Below are positions 8,502 to 16,749 of a stretch of DNA of 64,000 nt, piece by piece. Every line of letters begins with the position of its first letter. The stretch's first letter is position 1. The translations under genes were made by a program, and so were the position numbers. The stretch comes from DATFMP01 sp035266845. GTDB taxonomy: Bacteria > SAR324 > JACQKK01. The notes beneath the pieces were generated by a model. It saw only the letters and a list, made by a program, of their open reading frames with translations, ran no database searches and had not been told where the DNA came from. Location of the stretch: NCBI GenBank assembly GCA_035266845.1, contig DATFMP010000097.1, positions 62,001 through 126,000 of the forward strand, written 5' to 3'.

Positions 8502-8702
8502 GGGGTGGCTCCCAGTGGCTTGAGGTGGTGCAAAGGCGAAAGCGAACTGGCCCGCCGCGCCCGCTCGAAGGGGGCAGAGCTGCGGGGCGTTTCCCTTCTT
8601 TTACCACACCCGAGCGGTGCCCCGCGACGGTTTCGACACAGTCCCGCCCGCGGGCTTCGCTGCGGCCCTTAGAGCGTGACCACACCGTGCGTGGCCGTAC
8701 CT

Positions 8703-8720
8703 GTCATTTCGAGTGCAGCG
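8703..8720. repeat. Copy of an intergenic GTCATT(T/C)CGAG repeat
   Basis: GTCATTTCGAGTGCAGCG here matches GTCATTCCGAGCGCAGCG at 32258-32275 in 16 of 18 positions. Both copies are intergenic. The motif resembles the widespread small palindromic (REP/MITE-like) repeats of bacterial intergenic regions. Confidence 0.5.
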
Positions 8721-8764
8721 AGACATCTGCTGTTCCGCAACGCCCCATGCCGTGGCGCGCCCCA

Positions 8765-9181
8765 CTACTCCTCCGCGAAGGCGGTGCGCAGGCGCTCCAC
8801 CTCGGCGGCCAGGGCATCGGGCTCGTAGGGGATGGCGGGGCCGCTGCCCCAGATGGGGCCGGGCCAGGCGGCGTCGCTGCGGTAGCGGCCGATCACGTGG
8901 ACGTGCAGTTGCGGCACCAGGTTGCCCAGCGCGCCCACGTTCAGCTTGTCCGGGCGGTAGAGCCGCTCCAGCACCTGCGAGGCCACCGTGATCTCCTCCA
9001 TCAGCAGCGCGCGCTCCGGCGCGGGCAGGCCGTGCAGCTCCTGCAACGCCGGGCGCTCAGGCACCAGCAGCAGCCAGGGCACGCGCGCGTCGTTCATCAG
9101 CAACACGTGACACAGCGCCAGCCGCGTCACATGGGCCGTGTCCGCGGCCAGCCGCGGGTGCAGGGAGAAGGCGGCGGCCAT
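8765..9181 (-). CDS. HIT-family nucleotide-binding hydrolase
   Basis: Small cytosolic protein of 138 aa with the histidine-triad signature QLHVHVIGR (His-x-His-x-His is reduced to HVHV here, with the first His in PQLHVHVI). It also has the family N-terminal pattern ending in LLMNDARVPWLLLVPE. HIT proteins hydrolyse nucleoside phosphate conjugates. The start MAAAFSLHP at 9181 is preceded directly by the stop of the amidohydrolase gene (TAGCATG arrangement), so the two are translationally coupled. The role within a catabolic cluster is unclear; such HIT genes are often carried along as neighbours. Confidence 0.85.
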   Translation of the reverse strand: MAAAFSLHPRLAADTAHVTRLALCHVLLMNDARVPWLLLVPERPALQELHGLPAPERALLMEEITVASQVLERLYRPDKLNVGALGNLVPQLHVHVIGRYRSDAAWPGPIWGSGPAIPYEPDALAAEVERLRTAFAEE

Positions 9182-9182
9182 G

Positions 9183-10034
9183 CTAGAAGCCGTAGAGCTG
9201 CGCGGGGTTGTCCGCCAGGATGCGCCGGCGCGTGGCATCGTCCGGGGCCCAGTCCAGGAGCGTGTCCAGCAGCATGGCCTCGTCCGGCTTGGCGTCCTCC
9301 GGCTCACCGGGGTGCGGCCAGTTGCTGGCCCACAGCATGCGCTCCGGTGCGGTCCGCACCAGCGCCTTGGCCAGCGCGCCCACGTCATCGTAGGTGGGCG
9401 GGCCGCTGCGCGAGGTCTCGTAGGGCGCGGAGAGCTTGACCCAGCAGCGGCCGCTCTCCACCAGCGTCAGCAGCGCGCGGAAGGCCGGGTGCTCCGGTGG
9501 CACCGGCTCCAGGTACTTGCCGTTGTGCGCGATCACGAGCTGCCCCGGCAGGCGCTGCAGCAGAGGCAGGCGCTCCGGGAACTCGCGGCCGTCGAACTGC
9601 AGGTGCAGGTGCCAGCCGAAGGCCGCCACGCGCGCGGCGATGCCCTCCAGTTGCTCCCAGCGCAGCACGGCGCCGCCCAGCATGAAGAAGCGCGCGCCGC
9701 GGATGCCCGCGTCCGTGAGGCGCTGCAATTCCGCATCGGTCACGTCCGGCCCCACCGTGGCCACGCCCCGGGCGCGCTCGCCCATCTCCGCAATGGCGGC
9801 CAGGGTGCAGCGATTGTCCAGCCCATAGGCAGCCGGCTGCACGATCACGGCGCGCTCCACGCCGATGCGCGCCAGCATGGCCGTGTACATGGCGACGTTC
9901 TTCTCCGCCGGCTGCGCGGCCGGCCCGGGCGGGTAGGGGAAGCGCCCCGGCAGGTAGATGTGCATGTGCGTATCCACCGCGCCCGGTGGGGCCTGTAGAC
10001 GCGGCCGTCCCTGGGCTGCTGCGCTCTGGCTCAT
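9183..10034 (-). CDS. Amidohydrolase-2 family, 2-pyrone-4,6-dicarboxylate lactonase-like (LigI-like)
   Basis: TIM-barrel hydrolase of 283 aa. The metal/active-site motif VDTHMHIY (residues about 20-27) opens the protein, HLHLQFDG and LVIAHNGKY occupy the middle, and the C-terminal motif MLWASNWPHPG is typical of amidohydrolase-2/PDC lactonase members. LigI opens a pyrone dicarboxylate in the protocatechuate 4,5-cleavage path; related enzymes act on sugar lactones such as 4-sulfomuconolactone or L-fuconolactone. No lig genes are adjacent, so the exact substrate is unassigned. AGAGGAG precedes the ATG. It sits downstream of the epimerase gene and is coupled to the HIT gene. Confidence 0.83.
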   Translation of the reverse strand: MSQSAAAQGRPRLQAPPGAVDTHMHIYLPGRFPYPPGPAAQPAEKNVAMYTAMLARIGVERAVIVQPAAYGLDNRCTLAAIAEMGERARGVATVGPDVTDAELQRLTDAGIRGARFFMLGGAVLRWEQLEGIAARVAAFGWHLHLQFDGREFPERLPLLQRLPGQLVIAHNGKYLEPVPPEHPAFRALLTLVESGRCWVKLSAPYETSRSGPPTYDDVGALAKALVRTAPERMLWASNWPHPGEPEDAKPDEAMLLDTLLDWAPDDATRRRILADNPAQLYGF

Positions 10035-10152
10035 CGTCGCTCCTCTGCGATGGCGGCGGAGCGGCCCGCCGCATTGCCCGCATCATCCCGCAGGTGCCGG
10101 GCGGGGGCAAGGCGAAGCCAAGGAGGCCACGGCCCCCCACACTTTACGAGTA

Positions 10153-11145
10153 CTAGCCTTGGCGATTGTCCAGGGGATAGCGTTCCAGCCAGTCCAGGTA
10201 GTCGGCGAAGGCTTCATCCAACCCGAAGCGGGCCGCGAAGCCCGTTTCCTCCCGCAGGCGGAGGTTGGAGAGCGGCGCGCGAAAGCTGGCACGGTACAGG
10301 TTCACGTTGGCCTGGGCCTCGTCGGTGACCATGCGGAAGCGGAAGTCCGGGTAGCGCGTCTGGAGCCGCTCGCACCACTGCTCGGCGCTCCACTCGCGGC
10401 CCGCGGTCACGTGGTACACGGCGTGTGCTGGCTGCGGATGGTACAGCAGCGTGACCAGCCCCGCGGCCACGTCCGGCGCATACACCCAGTCGCGGCGGCC
10501 CGCGTTGGGCAGAGCGGCCGTCTCGCCGGCGCGGGCTAGGCGCGTCAGCTCGTAGATCGCGCTGAGCGTATCGCGCTGACCCGTGGCGTGCTCCCAGCGC
10601 CCGAACACGATGCCCAGGCGGGCGGCCAATACGTCCATGCCGTGCAGCGTGCGGTAGCGCAAGGCCATGCGTTCCGCCGCGTACTTGCTGATGCCGTAGA
10701 GCGTCACCGGTCGGGGCGGCGTTGCGTCCTCGTCCAGCACGGGCGCGGCGTAGGCGCTCTCGCCGTACACGGCGCCGGAGCTGGGGTACACGAAGCGCTG
10801 CACGCCATGGCGCCGGGCCGCCTCCAGCACGGTCAGCACGCTCTGCAGGTTCACCGCCACAATGCCGGCGGGGTCGCTGCGCTCGCGTTCCGGCCCGGCC
10901 GTGATCACGGCCGCGTGCACCACCCGCTCGATGCCCTGCCCCTCGAAGATGCGCTCCACGGTAGGGGCATCGCACGCGTCGCCCACCACGCTTTGCAGCG
11001 TGCCGGGCAGGCTGTCGAACAGCTGTTGGGCGGCGGCGGGCGGGGGCGCGAGGGAGAGGTTGACGACGCGGTCGCCTCGCTCCAGCAGAAGCTGGAGCAG
11101 GTTCAGGCCCACGAAGCCGGAGCCGCCGGTGACGAGGACGGTCAT
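10153..11145 (-). CDS. NAD-dependent epimerase/dehydratase (extended SDR)
   Basis: A Rossmann-fold enzyme of 330 aa acting on nucleotide-sugar or sugar-acid substrates. The start MTVLVTGGSGFVGLNL holds the GxxGxxG cofactor motif. The catalytic pattern YGISKYAAE (Tyr-x3-Lys) lies near residues 150-158 and a serine pair in YPSSGAVYG. The ATG at 11145 has GGAGG 8 nt upstream; longer forms are unsupported. It leads the leftward cluster with a LigI-like lactonase, a HIT protein and a DHDPS/NAL-type aldolase. An uronate-dehydrogenase-like role feeding a lactonase is one possible reading, and is inference only. Confidence 0.82.
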   Translation of the reverse strand: MTVLVTGGSGFVGLNLLQLLLERGDRVVNLSLAPPPAAAQQLFDSLPGTLQSVVGDACDAPTVERIFEGQGIERVVHAAVITAGPERERSDPAGIVAVNLQSVLTVLEAARRHGVQRFVYPSSGAVYGESAYAAPVLDEDATPPRPVTLYGISKYAAERMALRYRTLHGMDVLAARLGIVFGRWEHATGQRDTLSAIYELTRLARAGETAALPNAGRRDWVYAPDVAAGLVTLLYHPQPAHAVYHVTAGREWSAEQWCERLQTRYPDFRFRMVTDEAQANVNLYRASFRAPLSNLRLREETGFAARFGLDEAFADYLDWLERYPLDNRQG

Positions 11146-11363
11146 GAGTATTGCCTCCAAGCGCGCCCATGGTGGCACCGCGTGCCGCCAGGCGTCAATT
11201 GCGCCGCTCGTGGACGCATTGCCTCGTGCGCCGGTGGGCCGGCAGGGCTGCTGCCAGCGGGCGACCAGCCGGCGGCCGAGTGTGCTAGGGTGGGCTGACG
11301 CAACCGGCGGCGGAGCCCGATGCGTGCCCGCGCCGCCGCTCTGCACCCACCCCCGACGATCTG

Positions 11364-12557
11364 ATGCCGATGGACTGGCTGGACCTGGAACAACTGCGCG
11401 CCCTGCTGGCGCATGGCTCCCACTGGATCATCCAGACCTTTCTGGCCGTGCTGGGTGCACTGCTTGTGGACCTTGCGTTGCGGCGCATGCTGACCCGCCT
11501 GCAGGGTCGGCTGGAGGTGCGCACGCGCACCCCGTGGGACGAGGCCGTCATCGACGCGCTGCGCCCGCCGCTGAGCGTGATGATCTGGCTCGTGGGCATC
11601 GCCTTCGCGGCGAGCATCGTGGGGCGGGCCACCCACGCGCCGATCTTCGATGCGGTGGGGCCTCTGCGCACCATGGGCGTGATCATCGTGATCACGTGGT
11701 TCATGATCCGCCTGGTGCGGCACGGGCAGAAGGTGATCCTGGCCATGGAGCGGCCGGACGGCACGCACCCGGACTTCACCACGGTGGACTCCATTGCCAA
11801 GCTGCTGCGCGTGGCGATCCTGATCACGGGCGCGCTGGTGGCGCTGCAGACGTTGGGCTTCTCCATCTCCGGCGTGCTGGCCTTCGGGGGCATCGGCGGC
11901 ATCGCGGTGGGCTTTGCCGCGCGGGACGTGCTGGCCAACTTCTTCGGCGGGCTGATGGTGTACCTGGACCGCCCCTTTGCCGTGGGGGAGTGGATCCGCT
12001 CGCCGGACCGGGACATCGAGGGCACCGTGGAGGAGATTTCCTGGCGCCTCACACGTATCCGCACCTTCGATCAACGGCCGCTCTATGTGCCCAACGCCAC
12101 GTTCTCCACCATCGCCGTGGAAAACCCCAGCCGCATGTTCAACCGGCGCATCAAGGAGACGGTGGGCATCCGCTACGACGACGCGGCGGAGATGGCGGGC
12201 ATCGTGGAGGAGGTGAAGCAGATGCTGCTGGTGCACCCCGACATCGACACCAGCCGCACGCTGATGGTCAACTTTGACGCCTTCGGGCCATCCTCGCTGG
12301 ACTTCTTCCTGTACTGCTTCACCAAGACCACCGTGTGGGCGGAGTACCATGCCGTGAAGCAGGACGTGCTGTTCAAGGTGATGGAGATCATCGACCAGCA
12401 CGGGGCCCAGATCGCCTTCCCCACCTCCACCTTGCACGTGCCCGACGGCGTCACCGTGCGCAGCGAGGCCGAGGCTGCGCGCAAGGCCGCCCAGGCTGAG
12501 GACGCCGCCGCCAGCGCCCCGAATCGTGCGGACGCCACCAGCGGGGATTCCGACTGA
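11364..12557 (+). CDS. Mechanosensitive channel of the MscS family
   Basis: Inner-membrane channel of 397 aa that opens on membrane tension. Helices lie near residues 17-34, 70-90 and 101-120. The pore-lining third helix follows (GVLAFGGIGGIAVGFAARD with the glycine/alanine packing typical of MscS TM3), then the signature NFFGGLMVYLDRPFAVGEW and a beta-rich vestibule domain. The C-terminal tail is charged and Ala-rich. Start ATG at 11364 has a weak ribosome binding site; a second in-frame ATG two codons later is possible. It is divergent from the epimerase cluster. Confidence 0.9.
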   Translation: MPMDWLDLEQLRALLAHGSHWIIQTFLAVLGALLVDLALRRMLTRLQGRLEVRTRTPWDEAVIDALRPPLSVMIWLVGIAFAASIVGRATHAPIFDAVGPLRTMGVIIVITWFMIRLVRHGQKVILAMERPDGTHPDFTTVDSIAKLLRVAILITGALVALQTLGFSISGVLAFGGIGGIAVGFAARDVLANFFGGLMVYLDRPFAVGEWIRSPDRDIEGTVEEISWRLTRIRTFDQRPLYVPNATFSTIAVENPSRMFNRRIKETVGIRYDDAAEMAGIVEEVKQMLLVHPDIDTSRTLMVNFDAFGPSSLDFFLYCFTKTTVWAEYHAVKQDVLFKVMEIIDQHGAQIAFPTSTLHVPDGVTVRSEAEAARKAAQAEDAAASAPNRADATSGDSD

Positions 12558-12632
12558 CCTGCGCGGGTCGCGGCGTCGCGCCGGCGCCCGCCGGTCGGCC
12601 GGATGCACCCGCGTGCAGCGCCCGGCCCAGCC

Positions 12633-14120
12633 TCATGCAGGGCTATTCAGGCGTTGATACAGCTCCACCATCGCCTGGGTGTCCCGGCCGCAGTAATCCA
12701 GCAGGTGCTGGCGCATCCGCGTTTGCTCCGCAGCCGGCAGCTCCCCCCGCACCAGCGTTGCGTAGGCGAGGGCCGCCGAGGAGCCATCAGTGATCTCCAG
12801 GTCGGCGTAGCCCATCCCGGGCACCAGGGCGGGCAGCACGCGCTTGATGGAAAACGAGCCGTGGAACTCCGGGTGGTACACGTTCTGCCGGATCTGGGGC
12901 AGCAGATCCACCAGCCGCTCCGTGATGCGGCCCAGTGCCTTGGCCTGTTGCGGCAGAAGCGCCTGCAACTCGCGCAGCCTGGATTGCTCGAACGACGAGT
13001 AGACACAGATTGGGCCGCGCCGGCCCAGCGCCGCGATCAGTTCCTCCGCAAACCCGGCGCGTGGGTCGTCCGGACCGTCATGCAGGTACTCGGCATGGGA
13101 CAACGCGCCATCCGCGTTCAGAGTGTGCAGCGACCACTGGAAGAGGATCATTTGATAGGGCCGCGTGCCTGGATACAGGGGGATTGCCGGGTTGAAGGTC
13201 TCAAAGTCCAGGAAGTGCAGCGGACGCTCCAGCCCGGCCAGGGCTTCCCGCAACGCAGCATCCTCGTAGGGCTGGCCGGTGACCACCGCATCGCGCTGGC
13301 GCTGCTGCAGGCCGGATAATCCATAGCCGGGCGGAATCTCGTCAATGGTTGTGATGCCATCGGCCGCAAGGCGTTCCAGCAGCGGTGCTCCGGCTCGGTA
13401 CAGCTCTGCGATGGAGTGCTCGGGCGCGTCCGGCACGCACTCCGCCAGGAACGGGCAGTCATAGGGCGTGGCGCACTGTGTGCCCGGGGCGATGCCGGGG
13501 GGCTTCGTGGCGGCGAGCGGCGCACGCATCGCGGCCAGCAGCCCCGGCACGTCCGGCAGGAGCGGCGCCACCTCAGCCGTCACGTCGGCCAGCGCAAACA
13601 GGGCCTGCGGATCGTGCGCCCCGCCCGGGTACACGTAGGCCGTGTTGATGTGCAGCAGTCCCAGTCGGCCCAACCGCAGACCCGCGCCGCGCAGCACGTG
13701 GGCCTGGATGGCCACGTCCCACAGATGCTCCGGCTTGACCCGGGTGGAGGACTTCACTTCGATCAGGTCGAACGAGCCGTCGCGAGCGCGGGCCAGGATG
13801 TCGACGCGAATCAGCACGTCATCATGGCTGAATGTCGCCTCGTAGAGGGCCGGCACCGACCGGTCCGCGAGCAGGGCCTGCGTGCGCCGCAGGGCCTGGG
13901 CGAGCTCTTTGCGTGATTCATCCAGCAGCGTGCCGCCGGGGACGTAACCCCGTGCCAGCTCGCCGACGCGCGTGCCCTCATCGAAGCGGGCCTGCGTCGC
14001 TGCGTCGACCTCCTCCGCCAGTTCCGGCCGGAAGAGCTGGAGCCAGAGGCGCTTGTGGCATTGCCAGCCAGCCATGAAGCGGGACTTGGAGAGGTGGGGA
14101 ATTCGGGCTTGCTGGGCCAT
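12633..14120 (-). CDS. DUF2779-type nuclease: Cas4/RecB-like domain plus DnaQ-like exonuclease domain
   Basis: Predicted DNA-processing enzyme of 495 aa. The N-terminal half is Cas4/RecB-like: a cysteine in GWQCHKRLW, the PD-(D/E)XK core as VDILARARDGSFDLIEVKSS, and a C-terminal cysteine cluster CATPYDCPFLAEC. These four cysteines would hold a Fe-S cluster as in Cas4 and AddB. The C-terminal half has DnaQ/RNase D-like exonuclease motifs: FLDFET, YSSFEQ and DYCGRDT. The ATG at 14120 (MAQQARIPHLSKSRF) is preferred; a GTG ten codons upstream is the alternative. No CRISPR array or cas gene is nearby, so it is a stand-alone nuclease. Biological role unknown. Confidence 0.8.
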   Translation of the reverse strand: MAQQARIPHLSKSRFMAGWQCHKRLWLQLFRPELAEEVDAATQARFDEGTRVGELARGYVPGGTLLDESRKELAQALRRTQALLADRSVPALYEATFSHDDVLIRVDILARARDGSFDLIEVKSSTRVKPEHLWDVAIQAHVLRGAGLRLGRLGLLHINTAYVYPGGAHDPQALFALADVTAEVAPLLPDVPGLLAAMRAPLAATKPPGIAPGTQCATPYDCPFLAECVPDAPEHSIAELYRAGAPLLERLAADGITTIDEIPPGYGLSGLQQRQRDAVVTGQPYEDAALREALAGLERPLHFLDFETFNPAIPLYPGTRPYQMILFQWSLHTLNADGALSHAEYLHDGPDDPRAGFAEELIAALGRRGPICVYSSFEQSRLRELQALLPQQAKALGRITERLVDLLPQIRQNVYHPEFHGSFSIKRVLPALVPGMGYADLEITDGSSAALAYATLVRGELPAAEQTRMRQHLLDYCGRDTQAMVELYQRLNSPA

Positions 14121-14554
14121 CGGGAGTCCGGATGGGATGAAGGCAGTCACCGTCCTGTGGCGGTCCGTTCATTCACATTCACTATTACGCCCGTTTGCAG
14201 ACAAATCGGGTCCTTGCCCACGGATGGCTGCCATCTCGCGGTCGTTCCTCGCCATCCCCATTGCGATCACTGGCCGACGGCCGTCCACGGCGCTTGCGGC
14301 GTTAGGGCGGCAGTGACGACCCTGCAATGGTGTTCACCTCCCATCGCAAATGGCCGCTGGTGGCGACGTAGCGAGGTGCGCCAGCGGCCAGCGCCCATCC
14401 TCTGCCGCGCCCCTTCGCGGCGCAAATTTGACGTGCGTCAAGATTCCCCGTGGCGGCGGGTGCTAAAACGACCCCGAACAAGTTGCAGTACGCAATCGCC
14501 CGGGCGTGGCGAGGACCTCCTCGCTGGGGCCAGGGCCTTATCTCTTGGGTTTGA
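14121..14554. other. Divergent intergenic region with FNR-type promoter
   Basis: This region separates the nuclease and the second chemoreceptor. It contains an FNR-type box and matched -10 (14428-14469) reading toward the chemoreceptor. The part before 14400 shows no gene. Confidence 0.6.
14428..14469 (+). promoter_or_regulatory. FNR-type box and -10 of second chemoreceptor
   Basis: TTGACGTGCGTCAA at 14428-14441 is a perfect dyad of the CRP/FNR type. Exactly 22 bp later TAAAAC (14464-14469) is preceded by TG, giving an extended -10. This spacing places the box centre at about -41.5, the class II activator position. The start codon is at 14555. Confidence 0.72.
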
Positions 14555-16069
14555 ATGATGCGAGGCAACGGATCCCTGCAATCTCGGCTTTTACTGCGGC
14601 TGACCATTCCCATGGTGTTGTCGCTGGTGCTGCTTGCGGCGCTGATTCTGATCGGCTTTCGGCGCATCGGGCTCAATCACGCGGAGTCCAAGGCCGTGCT
14701 GGCGGCGGACTTGGTGCGGGCCTCCTTGGGCTCGGCGATGCAGCATGATCTGGCGAAGGATATCGACAGCTTTTTGGACCCGTTGCTGCGGCTGGATGAG
14801 TTCAAAGCGATCCGCGTGGTGCGCGGTCCTATGCTGGACGCGGAGTATGGCGCCGGGTCACCGGACAAGGAGCCCCAAGACGCTCTCGAGCGTGCCGTGC
14901 TGAAGGATGGTCACCCGCAGGGCAGACTGACCGAACAGGCCAACCGGGTCCTGTACCGGGTTGTTGTGCCTTTCGTGGCCACGAATAAGGGCGGCCTGAA
15001 TTGCATGGCCTGCCACGACGTGTCACCCGGCACGGTGCTGGGCGCCGTCAGCGTGGTGATGGATCTGACGGCGGACCGTCAGGCCGGCATGAACGCGTTC
15101 CTGGTGCTGACGGGGGTCGCGGTACTGCTGTACGCGGCACTGGTGCTGTTGTTCATACGCTTCATGCGCGGCTCCTTCACGCGGCCCATTCGCGGGGTGA
15201 TCGACGGGCTGGCCACGGCCTCCAAGCAGTTCACGGAGGCCTCGGGGCAGGTCGCCATGGCCAGCAACGATCTCGCCGGTGCGACCGGCCGGTTGGCGGC
15301 CAGCGCGGACCAGACCCTGGCCACCCTGACGGACATGACCGCCGGCACCCGCGACAATGCGGACAAGGCCCGGGAGGCCTCCAATCTGGCCAACGATGCC
15401 GGACGCATCATGGAGGAAGGACAGGCCTCCGCCGCGCGCATGACGGAAGCGGTGACCGGTATGCAGCAGACCACCGAACAGAGCGCGGTGATCATCCGCA
15501 CCATCGACGAGATTGCGTTCCAGACCAATCTGCTGGCGCTCAACGCGGCTGTGGAGGCCGCGCGTGCCGGGGACGTGGGCCGGGGCTTTTCCGTGGTGGC
15601 AGAGGAGGTGCGCAACCTGGCCCGGCGCAGTGCCGAAGCGGCCCGCCAGACCAGCGCGCTGCTGGAATCCGGCCAGACCCAGGCCCGCTCCAGCATGGAG
15701 GTGGCCGGGCAGGTGCAGCAGGCACTGCAGGAGGTGGGCGGCGTCGTGGCCGGCATGTGCACGCTGATGCAGGAGGTGGCCGTATCCAGTGAACGCCAGT
15801 CCGCAGACGTTAAGGAGGCGGCCGGGGTCGTCTCCGGCATGCAGGAGACCACGGAGGGTACCGCCGCCAGCGCGGAGGAGACCGCCGCCACCAGCGAGGA
15901 GTTGGCCGCCCAGGCCCAGCAACTGCTGGAGATCGTGGGTGTGCTGCAGACCCTGGTGGACGGGGCGAACGCCTCCAACGGAAATGGCAACGGCAAACGC
16001 CGCTCCGGCGCGCTGTCGTCCGATGCCCCCCGGCTGCCTGCACCGGTGACGCGCCCGCATCCGCGCTGA
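14555..16069 (+). CDS. Methyl-accepting chemotaxis protein with periplasmic CMACH heme motif
   Basis: Chemoreceptor of 504 aa: helix 1 (about 14-35), periplasmic sensor of about 150 residues, helix 2 (about 193-213), then a short linker and the MCP signalling domain with the conserved hairpin tip (EIAFQTNLLALNAA) near 315. The sensor ends with CMACH (residues 150-154, bases 15002-15016), a c-type heme attachment site just before helix 2. The position resembles heme-binding chemoreceptors that sense redox or gas ligands. The FNR-type promoter directly upstream supports a role in energy or oxygen taxis (inference). ATG-ATG start with poor ribosome binding site. It converges on the next gene. 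Confidence 0.88.
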   Translation: MMRGNGSLQSRLLLRLTIPMVLSLVLLAALILIGFRRIGLNHAESKAVLAADLVRASLGSAMQHDLAKDIDSFLDPLLRLDEFKAIRVVRGPMLDAEYGAGSPDKEPQDALERAVLKDGHPQGRLTEQANRVLYRVVVPFVATNKGGLNCMACHDVSPGTVLGAVSVVMDLTADRQAGMNAFLVLTGVAVLLYAALVLLFIRFMRGSFTRPIRGVIDGLATASKQFTEASGQVAMASNDLAGATGRLAASADQTLATLTDMTAGTRDNADKAREASNLANDAGRIMEEGQASAARMTEAVTGMQQTTEQSAVIIRTIDEIAFQTNLLALNAAVEAARAGDVGRGFSVVAEEVRNLARRSAEAARQTSALLESGQTQARSSMEVAGQVQQALQEVGGVVAGMCTLMQEVAVSSERQSADVKEAAGVVSGMQETTEGTAASAEETAATSEELAAQAQQLLEIVGVLQTLVDGANASNGNGNGKRRSGALSSDAPRLPAPVTRPHPR

Positions 16070-16097
16070 AACGGCCGGTGGTCAGGGGCGGCCGCCC

Positions 16098-16535
16098 TCA
16101 ACGCTCGTCGCCCGCCGCCCCCAGCAGGGCCTGGATGCGCCGCAGCAGCCGCTGCAGCTCGCCGCTCTCCAGCGTGGAGGCCAGGTGGCCCTCCACGAAG
16201 CGGTCCGCGCGCACATGTGCCGTGAGCAGCTTGAGGCAGTCCTCCAGGGGCGCCGTGGCCACGGCATCCGGCCGCTCCTTGTAGTGCGGCAGGCGCTCCC
16301 AGTTGCTCCAGTCGAAGGGGATCACGAAGCGGTGCTCGTAGAGCCCCTTGAGGAAAGCGTCCACCTCCCTGGAGGGCGACCAGTACCACCAGTCCGCCCC
16401 CTGCCGGGCTGTGGATTTGTGACTGTGCCACGCGCCGAAGTGCGTGCCCGGCCGCTCAAAGCGTTCGATGTGGCCGATCAGCCAAGCCAGGTCGTCCCGC
16501 GTGGGGTATCGGAAGTCGTCGCTCATGGCATGCAC
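16098..16535 (-). CDS. Hypothetical protein, DUF6508-like
   Basis: Soluble protein of 145 aa with no signal or membrane segment, many Trp residues (HFGAWHSHKS, DWWYWSP) and a conserved-looking FVIPFDWSNW followed by a helical C-terminus. The pattern resembles small conserved proteins annotated DUF6508, whose function is unknown. GGAGG is 8 nt before the first ATG (MHAM); a second ATG three codons later is possible. It is divergent from the WYL-type regulator, separated by 214 bp, a layout often seen for a regulator and target, though nothing else links them. Confidence 0.7.
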   Translation of the reverse strand: MHAMSDDFRYPTRDDLAWLIGHIERFERPGTHFGAWHSHKSTARQGADWWYWSPSREVDAFLKGLYEHRFVIPFDWSNWERLPHYKERPDAVATAPLEDCLKLLTAHVRADRFVEGHLASTLESGELQRLLRRIQALLGAAGDER

Positions 16536-16749
16536 TGTTCCTCCGGTTTCTCAAGGCAAGCACTCGCATCGGCCGAACGCCCGAAGGCAGTCGGCTGGGT
16601 GAGGTGCCGTGGGGATCTGCGGACAGCCTAGGTCCCGGGCCGGACATTTCAGGGCGTGCGCGCACCGGTCCGTTCTCCTTAGTTGTTGCGTGGTGCTTCC
16701 CGGATGGCGTAAGGATCGCGCAGAGAGACCACGATCCAGGAGCAGGGCG

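Noticed and set aside
11142..12608. 488-aa leftward open frame opposite MscS
   Set aside because: Shadow of the MscS gene; no family match or ribosome binding site.
12633..14120. CRISPR-associated Cas4
   Set aside because: The DnaQ-like second half and absence of CRISPR repeats or other cas genes argue for a stand-alone DUF2779-type protein.
16086..16097. GGGCGGCCGCCC palindrome as operator
   Set aside because: It sits at the meeting point of two converging genes and overlaps coding ends; GC-rich palindromes are expected in this base composition.
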